Of a DNA stretch of 64,000 nt, positions 17,252 through 26,014 are shown in pieces. Origin of the DNA: Nitrospina sp. (GTDB lineage Bacteria; Nitrospinota; Nitrospinia; Nitrospinales; VA-1); NCBI GenBank assembly GCA_018697205.1, contig JABHTG010000141.1:22574-86573 (forward strand), given 5' to 3'. A program made the translations under genes and the position numbers. Below the pieces are notes generated by a model. It worked only from the letters and a program-made list of their open reading frames with translations. It was not told the DNA's origin and did no database searches. Each line of letters starts with the position of its first letter. The first letter of the stretch is position 1.

Positions 17252-18226
17252 ATGGCATCGACAGTAAACATAATACCCGTAGGCGGAGGAAAAGGAGGGA
17301 TTGGGAAGAGTTTAATCTCTACCAATCTTGCTGTAGGAATAGCTCTTAGCGGACAAAAGGTTGTTCTTATGGATGGTGATTTTGGAGCTTCCAATTTACA
17401 TGCACTTCTTGGTATAAGCCACCCTCTATATGGATTTCAAGATTTATTTATCAGCAATAAATCTCCAAACTCACTACTAATAGAAACAGGCATAAGTAAT
17501 CTCAAATTCATAAGTAGTGCCGGTGATAATCCTGGCAGCGCAAACATTGATTCAGAACGTGTAAAAAAAATAATTTCGTTCATCAAAAAACTTAATGTAG
17601 ATACAGTTATCCTTGACCTTGGACCAGGGACAAGCTTTAACGTTCTAGATTTTTTTAATATAAGTTCTCATGGCCTCGTAATGAGTTCCCCTGAAACAAC
17701 ATCCGTCATGAAAACTTTCAGCTTTATTCGCTCTGCATTATTCAGGCGAATGAGTAGAAAGCTTAAAAATATTTCCGCTCTGCAAAAACTGGTGGATCAT
17801 TCCAAACCATCCAGCACAGATTTAGAAACATATAACGTAACCACATTAAGAGAAAATGTTAAAAAAATTGACCAAACTCAAATTGAAAAGGTCGAAGAAA
17901 TAATAAATGAGTTCAAGCCCGCAATCATCATAAATCGAGTCCGTAGTAAAAAAGATTTGCTAGCGGGAGATAACCTCGTTAACTTGGTAAAAAAATATCT
18001 AGATGTCGAACTCAACTATATTGGGTATATTGTTGAAAGTGACAAAGTTCGTGAATCAGTTGAAGATATGGTTCCATTCCTCATAAAAAATCCACAAAGC
18101 AAACCTTCTGAAAACCTTCAACAAATAATTGGGACATTGACCAATACTGACCTTCACCTAGTGAAGGAAGATGGAAGAATTTATGTGTCAAAACAGGTTC
18201 GACTGAACTCAGGCTGGGATGCATAG
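17252..18226 (+). CDS. MinD/FlhG-type ParA-family ATPase
   Basis: 324 residues. The deviant Walker A motif GGGKGGIGKS (11-20) has the signature lysine of dimerising ParA/MinD ATPases. The switch I segment is MDGDFGASNLHALLG and Walker B is TVILDLGPGTSFNVLDFF. After it comes an SSPETTSVMKTFSFIRSA segment as in FlhG/YlxH proteins. A central insertion (about 170-215) is highly charged. Such ATPases position cargo (flagella, pili, division or chemosensory complexes) on membrane or nucleoid. No flagellar gene is nearby; the acidic repeat protein just upstream is the likely partner. The C-terminus lacks an obvious MinD membrane-targeting helix. Confidence 0.85.
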   Translation: MASTVNIIPVGGGKGGIGKSLISTNLAVGIALSGQKVVLMDGDFGASNLHALLGISHPLYGFQDLFISNKSPNSLLIETGISNLKFISSAGDNPGSANIDSERVKKIISFIKKLNVDTVILDLGPGTSFNVLDFFNISSHGLVMSSPETTSVMKTFSFIRSALFRRMSRKLKNISALQKLVDHSKPSSTDLETYNVTTLRENVKKIDQTQIEKVEEIINEFKPAIIINRVRSKKDLLAGDNLVNLVKKYLDVELNYIGYIVESDKVRESVEDMVPFLIKNPQSKPSENLQQIIGTLTNTDLHLVKEDGRIYVSKQVRLNSGWDA

Positions 18227-18281
18227 ATCACAACGGCATGTAGGATAATCCTCTCTAACATCCTAACCGTAGTATTAAAAA

Positions 18282-19649
18282 ATGATAAAAAAACATCTTC
18301 AAAGTATCTTACGACTAAGCGAGTCTTACCAATCAGAACTATATATTGTTGGTGGCACCCTAAGAGATTTGATTCTAGGTCGGCAATACTCCGACTTCGA
18401 TTTTTCTCTCAAAGGGGCTTCTATTCTGGCCAAGCAATATGCACGTAACACAAAGTCTGCTCTTGTGCCATTGGATACGACACCTGGGAGAGAAACGTTC
18501 CGCGTTGTAGTTAAAAAAAATGTCCATTTTGATTTCTCTGAACTACAAGGAAATAATATTGAATCAGATTTAAGTCGACGCGATTTTTCAATCAATGCTC
18601 TAGCAATTTTGCTCCCCAATTTTATAAAGGGAACTAAAAAGTATATTGATCCCCATAGCGGGCAAAAAGACATAAAAAATAAAGTCATTCGAGTTCTTCC
18701 CGGGTCTGCATTTACAAAAGACCCCTTAAGAATGCTTCGCGCCTTTCGCTTTATGAGCATCCTAGAATTTAAAATTGAAAGCAACACAATAAAAAAAATA
18801 AAAACTCTACACCCAAAAATCAGTCGAGTATCACCAGAGAGAATATGGAGTGAACTCAACCTGCTACTTAATACTAAAAAGGCTAGCGCTTCAATCCAAG
18901 CAATGGATAATAGCAAGTTGTTAAAAAGTCTACTTCCTGAGCTCTACAAAAACCAAGAGTTACCATTTTGTTTAAGAACACTAAACCATCTAGAAAAATT
19001 ACTCTCCAACCCAAAACAAATAAGCATTAAACCTCTCCGAGAAATAAAAAAATTACTTTTAGAAAAACCACAATTAGTAAGATTTGGATCCATGCTCTAC
19101 CCATTGACCCAAAAATCTTCCATTAAAAAAAATGACAAGAATCGAAAATCAAATCAAAAAACCATACATGCCAAGATTCTTTCGGGACTATGCGCATCAA
19201 ACGCAGATATTGCTTTTATTGGAGCTATGATTTCTTGCTCGAATTTCGTTGCTAATATTGATTTGCCCATTAAAGATAATCTATCTAACCAACTTAAAAT
19301 ATATCAATTAATACACGAAAACGAACTGGGCCTGGTCCCTGGATTATTTCTATATCTAGCAAACCGATCTAACATGCCACTAGAAAATAAGTGGCAAGCC
19401 GATTCTAATGCAATGGCCGTAAGAAAAATTTTAAAGTTTTATTTCCAAACTTACCTTCCCGCAAAAAGGAAAAAGCCATTTCTAAACGGAAATGACATAC
19501 AGAAAGAATTGAAAATTAAGCCTAGCCCTATTATTAAGACTATTCTTTACAAGATTGAGGAGTCTCGTGTCTTAGGAATCATAATCACCCGACCAGAAGC
19601 AATTCAATTAGCAAAAAAAATAATCTCAGTAAAAAAGGATATTAATTAA
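18282..19649 (+). CDS. cca: tRNA nucleotidyltransferase / poly(A)-polymerase family protein
   Basis: A 455-residue class II nucleotidyltransferase. The catalytic head has YIVGGTLRDLILG followed by the metal-binding D38-F-D40, the RRDFSINALA motif and DPLRMLRAFRF, all diagnostic of CCA-adding enzymes and bacterial PcnB. The C-terminal half is basic and poorly conserved; I see no HD phosphohydrolase motif. Genes of this type add or repair the CCA end, or only part of it in species with split C- and A-adding enzymes. The encoded CCA of tRNA-fMet fits a repair role. Its stop codon overlaps the start of the next gene by one base. Confidence 0.9.
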   Translation: MIKKHLQSILRLSESYQSELYIVGGTLRDLILGRQYSDFDFSLKGASILAKQYARNTKSALVPLDTTPGRETFRVVVKKNVHFDFSELQGNNIESDLSRRDFSINALAILLPNFIKGTKKYIDPHSGQKDIKNKVIRVLPGSAFTKDPLRMLRAFRFMSILEFKIESNTIKKIKTLHPKISRVSPERIWSELNLLLNTKKASASIQAMDNSKLLKSLLPELYKNQELPFCLRTLNHLEKLLSNPKQISIKPLREIKKLLLEKPQLVRFGSMLYPLTQKSSIKKNDKNRKSNQKTIHAKILSGLCASNADIAFIGAMISCSNFVANIDLPIKDNLSNQLKIYQLIHENELGLVPGLFLYLANRSNMPLENKWQADSNAMAVRKILKFYFQTYLPAKRKKPFLNGNDIQKELKIKPSPIIKTILYKIEESRVLGIIITRPEAIQLAKKIISVKKDIN

Positions 19650-20305
19650 TGGCGTGTAAATACCAAACTACTGAATGGAATAACAAGAAAGTCATTTTAG
19701 GAGAGGGCTCATTAAACCCAATGGAACCTATTAATATTTTAATAGGTTTTCACGGTGCAGGATCCACTCCAGAAAACATGCTAATCCATGGAAATAAACT
19801 TGCATTAGACAACACCTTTATGCTCTTCCCCGAAGGACCTATCGATGCTGAAGAGGGTCGTTGGAGTTGGTGGTTAGACGGCCCTAAACAAAAGGAGTCT
19901 GTTAGCAGTTTTTTAATATTTTCTTCAAGTATGATAGCTAAGGCTAAGGATTACTTAAATAACCGATTTGAAAAACTAGAAACTCGAATTTGCCTATGGG
20001 GATTCTCTCAAGGTGGAGCAGCAGCTTTGACATACACTTTATTAGGGAAACACTCTTTACACAGAGTCGCCTCAGTCTGTGGTTTTCTTCCAGAATTCTC
20101 TGAGAATGAAATAGTTCCAGACACACCTGTTTCGATTCTTGGGATTTTTGGTACTAATGATGATGTAGTTCCATCATTCCTAGCCGAGCATGCACTCGAG
20201 GAAATGAAAAATAAAGGTCACAACCCAACGCTGAGAGAAACTTCTCAAGGTCACGAGCTTAACGCAGAAAACCTTAAAGAGTTGGGCATTTTCTTTAATT
20301 CCTAG
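19649..20305 (+). CDS. Phospholipase/carboxylesterase family serine hydrolase
   Basis: 218 residues of alpha/beta-hydrolase fold (Abhydrolase_2). The nucleophile S120 is in WGFSQGGAAAL (G-x-S-x-G), the acid is D171 or D172 in GTNDDVVPS, and the catalytic histidine is H202 in QGHELN. An early LIGFHGAGSTPENM segment forms the oxyanion hole. There is no signal peptide, so it is cytoplasmic. The family hydrolyses short-chain esters and lysophospholipids; the true substrate is unknown. It is translationally coupled to the nucleotidyltransferase gene. Confidence 0.85.
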   Translation: MACKYQTTEWNNKKVILGEGSLNPMEPINILIGFHGAGSTPENMLIHGNKLALDNTFMLFPEGPIDAEEGRWSWWLDGPKQKESVSSFLIFSSSMIAKAKDYLNNRFEKLETRICLWGFSQGGAAALTYTLLGKHSLHRVASVCGFLPEFSENEIVPDTPVSILGIFGTNDDVVPSFLAEHALEEMKNKGHNPTLRETSQGHELNAENLKELGIFFNS

Positions 20306-20474
20306 GACCAAGTCTAACCACAGGTTTATATAAAATACATTAGGTTTATATAAAATACATTTCTTTACCCATTTTATCCGTAATGAAATAGTTAAATAGG
20401 TTTTCCAAAGTGTATTAATTATTGACAAACCAAGTACTTCTGATAATGTTTAGTTAGAAAATTAAATGACTTTT
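20306..20474 (+). other. Leader region before the cobalamin riboswitch
   Basis: The gene-free stretch between the esterase and the riboswitch contains a 20-base tandem duplication and a promoter-like TTGACA (20422-20427). The -10 candidates GATAAT (20442, spacer 14) or TAATGT (20444, spacer 16) follow. Transcription from here would run straight into the riboswitch. Confidence 0.45.
20322..20361 (+). repeat. Perfect 20-bp tandem duplication
   Basis: The unit AGGTTTATATAAAATACATT occurs twice without a gap (20322-20341 and 20342-20361). It lies downstream of the esterase stop codon and about 60 bases before the predicted promoter of the B12 operon. Confidence 0.95.
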
Positions 20475-20616
20475 ATTAAGTTGTAGGGAAGACGGTGTAA
20501 AACCGTCGCGGACCCGCCGCTGTAACCGGGGACGAAACCTGTACTAGCCACTGCATTTTATTTGTGGGAAGGCACAGGGAGTAGATCAATCCGGAAGCCA
20601 GAAAACCTGACTTAAT
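20475..20616 (+). promoter_or_regulatory. Cobalamin (adenosylcobalamin) riboswitch
   Basis: The conserved core is easy to read: GGGAAGACGGTGTAAAACCG, then CGGACCCGCCGCTGTAACCG, a GCCACTG element, GGGAAGGC, and the B12 box AAGCCAGAAAACCTGACT at the end. The closing P1 helix is ATTAAGT (20475-20481) with ACTTAAT (20610-20616), a perfect 7-base pairing. It is followed by a terminator hairpin, so ligand binding most likely stops transcription of the B12 uptake operon. Confidence 0.97.
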
Positions 20617-20658
20617 TTATATGTTAATCTCTTCGGGCTTCGAGAGGTGATGGGCTTC

Positions 20659-20686
20659 CCCCACTACCTAAAGAGTGGGGTTTTTT
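20659..20686 (+). terminator. Riboswitch expression-platform terminator
   Basis: The stem CCCCACT (20659-20665) pairs with AGTGGGG (20674-20680), has an 8-base loop and is followed by six T residues. It lies between the riboswitch and btuB and is the expected attenuator. Confidence 0.9.
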
Positions 20687-20764
20687 ATTTCCCTCCTCCT
20701 TAATCAGGAATGTTTCCATTCCAAAGAATTTCCGAAAAAATATTATTTAGTAAAGGAATACTTC

Positions 20765-22702
20765 ATGCACTTGAGTTATTTAGCCCTATCTTTAATCATC
20801 ACCCTATTTTGTAGCTCAACTACCTTAGCAAAGGATCGCATGGATCCTATTATCGTTTCAGCAAACAAAATTAAAACTATAGATACAAAAGCAACCTATG
20901 CTTCTGAAATTTATTCTCGAGAAGATATCGAGAAGTCCGGTGCGACAACGATTTATGACTTTTTTCAACAAAATACATCGGTTGCCATAATGCCTAGCTA
21001 TGGGAACACCTTCAATCAAATGATTGACATGCGTGGTTTTGGACTTACGGATGGCTACAAAAATGTCGCAATTACGGTCAATGGCCGTCGACTTAATAAT
21101 ATTGACTCGGTAGGGCAACAACTAAGTGACATTCCAATCAATAATATTGAGCGCATTGAAATCACGAAAGGAAGTGGTTCTGTGGTTCATGGAGATGGAG
21201 CTACGGGAGGATCAATCCAGATCTATACGCGCGATACAATAGAAACAAGTATAGATACTTCCATTGGTAGTTATGGTATGCATACACAGTCTTATAGCAC
21301 TGGTATTTCAGAAGGGAAGTTTATTTTATCAGTATCAGGCGCTAATTATTCTCAAGATGGATTTTCAGATAAGGGGTTAGATGGAATTAGAGATAAGAGT
21401 GATAGTCATAATCATGGAGCTAAGCTAAAATTTTTTCCTACCGAATCTAGCGAAATATTTTTTCAAATAGATTGGGCAGACCACAACGTAAGGTATCCAA
21501 ATGCTATAACTTCAAAAGAATTCGAAAGAAATCCAGGGTCTAGTTATAAAACTACGAAAGGTGTAAAAAACTATACTCTGGATACTGCAAAAAAAGAAAA
21601 TTATGCCCTAGGGACAACCATTGAACTAGGGAACAACCTTGAAGCAAGTTTAACTTTTAATCATCAACAAAAAGACACCATCATAGTTGATGGTGAATTC
21701 CCAGCTGGCACACCGGATAATAAGGAGTACACTACAAATACGTTTGATAGCAGACTTAAGTATCAGAATGGACCACTAAAATTAATCACAGGTATTCAAA
21801 CATGGTATGCAGAACGCCTTGGTAAGTATGGTACTGCAGAAAAAGATAACAAAGGAGTGTATATTCAAAGCGAATACAGTACCGGCAACACAATTTTTTC
21901 TTTCGGTACGAGGGGTGAGTGGGTCCACAACTCATTTACAACATACTCCTCTGATTTAAGTTTTATAGCTTATGATATTGGCGTTAATAAAACTTTGAAT
22001 GATCGCCTCAGTATTTTTTCTAATTTAAACTATGCATTTTTAGCACCAGATGTTGATCGATGGTTTGAATTTAATGGACCATTTAATGAATTCATAGCTC
22101 CAACCAAGTCAACGACCCTTAATATCGGTGGTCACCACGTAACATCAAAAAACAAGGCTAAACTTACGCTGTATGCAATGGAATTATCAAATGAGCAATA
22201 TTATAATCCCGTCACATTTGAGAACACCAATATTGACAAATCGTTTAAATATGGACTTGAATTACAGGACAAGCACATCTTTAATAATCAATTATCCGCT
22301 CAACTCAGTTACGCATACACAGGTACATTTATTGACTTTGAACCAACAACTGCAGAGACGCTACCCGGAGTATCTCCTCATAATATAACAATTGGCTTAG
22401 AGTACACCCCCGCATCAAACTCTAGAGCTATGCTAACGCAAAACTATCGGAGTGAATCTCTTCACTTGGAAGACTTTGGAGATGAGGGCCAAATGAAAAC
22501 TAGCGCATACACATCTACTGATATTTCATACACCCATATTTATAAAACTGAGGCAGCGAATGCTCTATTCAAGCACTCAGAGTTAACCCTAAAAATAGAA
22601 AACCTCTTTGAGCAATCTAATGGACTTTGGCTTAGAGATGATGTCATCTATCCAACTAAATTTACCAGAAATTTAATCCTTGGAGCTAAATTCAACTTTT
22701 AA
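20765..22702 (+). CDS. btuB: TonB-dependent cobalamin receptor
   Basis: About 645 residues: signal peptide (LSYLALSLIITLFCSSTTLA), TonB-box-like segment near DPIIVSANK, plug domain with RGFGLTDGYKNVAITVNGRR and RIEITKGSGSVVHGDGATGG, then a 22-strand barrel ending in the outer-membrane signature LILGAKFNF. It imports corrinoids across the outer membrane using TonB energy. Substrate specificity comes from context: a cobalamin riboswitch upstream and btuFDC downstream. Translation starts at the ATG at 20765, which has AAAGGAA before it; an upstream in-frame ATG overlaps the terminator and can be excluded. Confidence 0.93.
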   Translation: MHLSYLALSLIITLFCSSTTLAKDRMDPIIVSANKIKTIDTKATYASEIYSREDIEKSGATTIYDFFQQNTSVAIMPSYGNTFNQMIDMRGFGLTDGYKNVAITVNGRRLNNIDSVGQQLSDIPINNIERIEITKGSGSVVHGDGATGGSIQIYTRDTIETSIDTSIGSYGMHTQSYSTGISEGKFILSVSGANYSQDGFSDKGLDGIRDKSDSHNHGAKLKFFPTESSEIFFQIDWADHNVRYPNAITSKEFERNPGSSYKTTKGVKNYTLDTAKKENYALGTTIELGNNLEASLTFNHQQKDTIIVDGEFPAGTPDNKEYTTNTFDSRLKYQNGPLKLITGIQTWYAERLGKYGTAEKDNKGVYIQSEYSTGNTIFSFGTRGEWVHNSFTTYSSDLSFIAYDIGVNKTLNDRLSIFSNLNYAFLAPDVDRWFEFNGPFNEFIAPTKSTTLNIGGHHVTSKNKAKLTLYAMELSNEQYYNPVTFENTNIDKSFKYGLELQDKHIFNNQLSAQLSYAYTGTFIDFEPTTAETLPGVSPHNITIGLEYTPASNSRAMLTQNYRSESLHLEDFGDEGQMKTSAYTSTDISYTHIYKTEAANALFKHSELTLKIENLFEQSNGLWLRDDVIYPTKFTRNLILGAKFNF

Positions 22703-22710
22703 TAAAAAAA

Positions 22711-23643
22711 ATGCCACGAGGTTTAATTATATTTAAAGAAAACTGTAAGAAGTTTAAAGTTTTTCACCTGATCGCTCTATTTGTTTGTTCAATATATTCT
22801 ATAAATTCACACGCCTCATCACAGCGTGTGATCTCTACCTCTCCGGCAATCACGGAAATTCTCTTTGCTGTAGGCGCCGGAGATAACGTTATAGGCGTAA
22901 CAGACTACTGCAATTATCCTAAAAATGCGTGTCGTCTCCCAAGTATTGGTGGACCATTAAACCCAAGCACCGAAAAATGGATTGCTTTAAAACCTGATTT
23001 AATAATACTTCAAGATGACAGCGTAGTACTAAATAAGCACGCAAAGGTATTCAAAATACCCACTCTTGAAGTATCGGTAAATAATCTAAAAAATATTTTA
23101 ACGTCCATTCAGATTATTGCTGATGCAATGCAAAAACCTAAAGCAGGAAAACAACTGGTTGATCAAATAAAACGACAAATAGATAATTACCAAACTAACA
23201 TAAGAAAGACACAACCTCGTCAAGTTTTGATGCTATTAAGTGACACGAATGATCCAAGCCGGGATCTATACGCTGTTGGTAGGAATACATTTCTCAATGA
23301 ACTTTTATCTATTGCCGGTGGGAAAAACATCCTTCCCGACACAATGGCAACCTATCCAAAAATTTCTAAAGAATTTATTCTCGCTAAATCACCTGAAATA
23401 ATCATAGAAATTGGGCCCACAGCCAATCTATCAAATGAAGAAATTCTAGTTAGAAAAAAGGCCTGGACAATATACCCTACAATACGTGCAGTAAGAAATG
23501 ACCGATTATATTTTGTTGGAGCTGATTATATTTTAATCCCTGGCCCGCGCTTACTGAACATTTTGGATATTTTGGCTCGCAATATTCATCCGGAATTATT
23601 CTCAAACTCGATAAATATAAAACAAGAAACCATATCCCAATGA
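22711..23643 (+). CDS. btuF: Cobalamin-binding ABC transporter periplasmic protein
   Basis: 310 residues with a signal peptide (FHLIALFVCSIYSINSHA). The class III solute-binding fold shows RVISTSPAITEILFAVGAGD, VGVTDYC-like and IGGPLNPSTEKWIALKPDL segments, and a late NDRLYFV-type strand. It captures corrinoids in the periplasm and delivers them to BtuCD. Its last codons overlap btuD by four bases (ATGA). The cobalamin assignment rests on the riboswitch operon; by sequence alone the family also includes siderophore binders. Confidence 0.92.
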   Translation: MPRGLIIFKENCKKFKVFHLIALFVCSIYSINSHASSQRVISTSPAITEILFAVGAGDNVIGVTDYCNYPKNACRLPSIGGPLNPSTEKWIALKPDLIILQDDSVVLNKHAKVFKIPTLEVSVNNLKNILTSIQIIADAMQKPKAGKQLVDQIKRQIDNYQTNIRKTQPRQVLMLLSDTNDPSRDLYAVGRNTFLNELLSIAGGKNILPDTMATYPKISKEFILAKSPEIIIEIGPTANLSNEEILVRKKAWTIYPTIRAVRNDRLYFVGADYILIPGPRLLNILDILARNIHPELFSNSINIKQETISQ

Positions 23644-24431
23644 ACTCATCTCTCCTTCAAGTTCAAGATATTAATTTTTCTTATGACCAAAATTCGGTTC
23701 TTCACTCTATTTCAATGAATGTTAATTCTGGAGAATTTATAGGCGTTATAGGCCCTAATGGCTCGGGAAAGTCAACTCTCTTAAAGCTTCTAGGGGGCGT
23801 GTTTAAGCCAGATTCAGGTCAATTATATTTTAAAGAGAAAAACTATCTAGACTACCAACGAAGACAGTTAGCGCAATCTATTACTTGGGTCCCACAGGAA
23901 CACCCGATGGCATTTAATTTTAAAGTTTCGGAAATAGTTCTCATGGGACGTCACCCTTATCTCTCCGCCTTCACTTTTGAAGGAGAAGATGATATCGAAA
24001 TTGCCCATGGTGCAATGGAGTCTACTCAAACTCTTCAATTCGCTCAACGAAACTTTAACGAGATTAGTGGTGGCGAAAAACAAAGGGTAGTTATCGCGGG
24101 AGCCATCGCTCAAGAACCTGAATTAATGATTCTTGACGAACCCACCTCAGCACTAGATATCAAATATCAGATTCAAATTCTAAGCATTTTAAAAAATTTA
24201 AATGCGAATCAACAAACTACCATTGTTCTTGCGATGCACGATCTTCATCTAGCCTCAAAGTTTTGTTCTCGACTTATTCTTCTTGATGAGGGAAAAATTT
24301 TTAAGGACGGAAAAACTACTGACGTTTTACAAAAAGAACATATTGAAAAGGTTTATGGAGTAAAGGTACATGTGATTAATGACCCGAATGGAAATATCAT
24401 AATTGCACCTGACAGGTTATGTACGCAATGA
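23640..24431 (+). CDS. btuD: Cobalamin ABC transporter ATPase
   Basis: 263 residues. Walker A is GPNGSGKST, the Q-loop lies in WVPQEHP, the signature motif is ISGGEKQRV and Walker B is LMILDEPTSALD, followed by the switch histidine in AMHDLH. It is the FecE/BtuD type with MGRHPYLSAF after the Q-loop. It energises BtuC-mediated import through the inner membrane. It overlaps btuF at the start and btuC at the end. Confidence 0.95.
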   Translation: MNSSLLQVQDINFSYDQNSVLHSISMNVNSGEFIGVIGPNGSGKSTLLKLLGGVFKPDSGQLYFKEKNYLDYQRRQLAQSITWVPQEHPMAFNFKVSEIVLMGRHPYLSAFTFEGEDDIEIAHGAMESTQTLQFAQRNFNEISGGEKQRVVIAGAIAQEPELMILDEPTSALDIKYQIQILSILKNLNANQQTTIVLAMHDLHLASKFCSRLILLDEGKIFKDGKTTDVLQKEHIEKVYGVKVHVINDPNGNIIIAPDRLCTQ

Positions 24432-25444
24432 ATATACAAACATTTAACCTTAAACAATATATTGGAGTTATTTTTTTATTTTTTTTACTTTTTCTTGTAA
24501 CTATAGCTATCACTCCATTGATTGGATCAGTACAAATAGACTTAGAAAAGGCGTTCTCAAGAGATTTAGCATTTAACGATAACGTTGATGCAAACATATT
24601 ATTTTTAGCTCGCACTCCAAGAATAATTCTAGCAGCACTAACCGGAGCAGCACTTTCAGTAGCTGGCGCTATTCTTCAATCACTCCTTCGAAATGATCTG
24701 GCCGCTCCTTTCACTTTAGGTGTCTCAAGTGGAGCTGCATTAGGAGCAGTAATAGCAATGAGTCTAGGTTTACCTTATTCAATAGCAGGTATTCCAACTG
24801 TTCCGATTGCTTCTTTTTTAGGTTCCTTGGGAGCTATTAGCCTGGTTTTCTCTTTAGCTAGAACTCGAACTGGAGATTTTCCCACACCTATACTTTTACT
24901 TGCAGGAGTGACCGCTAATTTCTTTTTTGCAGCATTGGTTATGTTAATTCATTACCTATCAGACTTTACACAATCTTTTAGAATCGTACGCTGGTTAATG
25001 GGTGGACTTGATATTACAAGCTATAAAACTCTTATATCAATCGCTCCTATGATTTTTATTGGATTTGGGGTTCTCATTTTTTATGGTAGAGACTTTAACG
25101 TTATAAGTACTGGAATTCAATCAGCAATGAGCCGAGGTGTTGAGGTTATCAAGGTACAAAAAATTGGATTTATTATGGCCTCTTTACTAACTGGAGCAGT
25201 AGTTTCTTTAAGTGGACCAATCGGGTTTGTAGGTCTCATAGTACCTCATATAGTGCGCTTAATTGTCGGACCTGATTTAAGAATATTGTTACCTGCATCT
25301 ATTTTTTTTGGAGCAAGTTTTCTTATTATTTGCGACACGTTAGCTAGAACTATTATAGCTCCGACAGAAATTCCTGTCGGTATTATAACTGCTATGCTTG
25401 GCGGTCCATTTTTTGTTTGGCTATTAAAACGACCAAAGTCGTAA
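24428..25444 (+). CDS. btuC: Cobalamin ABC transporter permease
   Basis: About 338 residues with some ten membrane helices (FecCD family). The landmarks are RTPRIILAALTGAALSVAGA, GVSSGAALGA and GPIGFVGLIVPHIVRLIVGPD, the last being the loop that contacts the ATPase. I prefer the ATG at 24428 because AGG lies 11 bases upstream and it gives an ATGA overlap with btuD; another ATG at 24419 adds three residues. It forms the translocation channel with BtuD. Confidence 0.95.
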   Translation: MNIQTFNLKQYIGVIFLFFLLFLVTIAITPLIGSVQIDLEKAFSRDLAFNDNVDANILFLARTPRIILAALTGAALSVAGAILQSLLRNDLAAPFTLGVSSGAALGAVIAMSLGLPYSIAGIPTVPIASFLGSLGAISLVFSLARTRTGDFPTPILLLAGVTANFFFAALVMLIHYLSDFTQSFRIVRWLMGGLDITSYKTLISIAPMIFIGFGVLIFYGRDFNVISTGIQSAMSRGVEVIKVQKIGFIMASLLTGAVVSLSGPIGFVGLIVPHIVRLIVGPDLRILLPASIFFGASFLIICDTLARTIIAPTEIPVGIITAMLGGPFFVWLLKRPKS

Positions 25445-25459
25445 AGAAAGGAAATTTTA

Positions 25460-26014
25460 ATGAAAAAACCAGCAAAGAGTGATCCAAAAAAAAGAAAAGG
25501 ACTCATCATCGTCAATACGGGAGATGGGAAAGGAAAGTCTACAGCAAGTTTTGGATTAGCCCTTCGTGCTGGAGGAAATAAGATGAATGTCTTCATCATG
25601 CAGTTTATGAAAGGACCTTGGAAAGCTGGCGAACGGAAGGCACTAAAAGCACTATCTAAATATATTGAATATGAAGCCATGGGTGATGGATTTACCTGGG
25701 ACACAAAAAATCCTGAACAAGATAAAAAAACAGCACGCGATGCATTTGAAATAGCTAAAGAAAAATTAATGAGCAATAAATACCAGATGATCATATTGGA
25801 TGAAATCAACTACGTCCTTGATTACCATTTTTTTCCGATAGATGAATTTTTAGAAACACTACGAAACAAACCTAAAGATGTACATGTGGTTTGTACAGGA
25901 CGCAATGCTAACGAGAAATTAATAGAAATGGCTGATTTAGTCACAGAGATGAAACTTGTTAAGCACCCATATGATGACCAAGGAATCCCTGCGCAAAAAG
26001 GAATAGAATTTTAA
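25460..26014 (+). CDS. cobO: Corrinoid adenosyltransferase (CobO/BtuR type)
   Basis: 184 residues. The P-loop NTGDGKGKSTASFGLALRAG (19-38) and the following NVFIMQFMKG and EAMGDGFTW segments define the CobA/CobO/BtuR family. It transfers the adenosyl group of ATP to Co(I) corrinoids to make coenzyme B12. Within this uptake operon it turns imported cobalamin into the active cofactor, which is also the riboswitch ligand. AAAGGAAATTTTA is a good ribosome binding site. The stop codon overlaps tonB by one base. Confidence 0.95.
   Translation: MKKPAKSDPKKRKGLIIVNTGDGKGKSTASFGLALRAGGNKMNVFIMQFMKGPWKAGERKALKALSKYIEYEAMGDGFTWDTKNPEQDKKTARDAFEIAKEKLMSNKYQMIILDEINYVLDYHFFPIDEFLETLRNKPKDVHVVCTGRNANEKLIEMADLVTEMKLVKHPYDDQGIPAQKGIEF

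Noticed and set aside
18326..18916. A 196-codon open frame on the minus strand
   Set aside because: It lies fully antisense to the tRNA nucleotidyltransferase gene, whose motifs are intact; the antisense product has no recognisable domain.
20675..20764. Upstream start giving btuB 30 extra residues
   Set aside because: That start codon lies within the riboswitch terminator stem, and the signal peptide begins only at the ATG at 20765, which has a good ribosome binding site.
25246..25809. A 187-codon open frame on the minus strand
   Set aside because: It is antisense to btuC and cobO, both clear genes, and has no protein-like motif.
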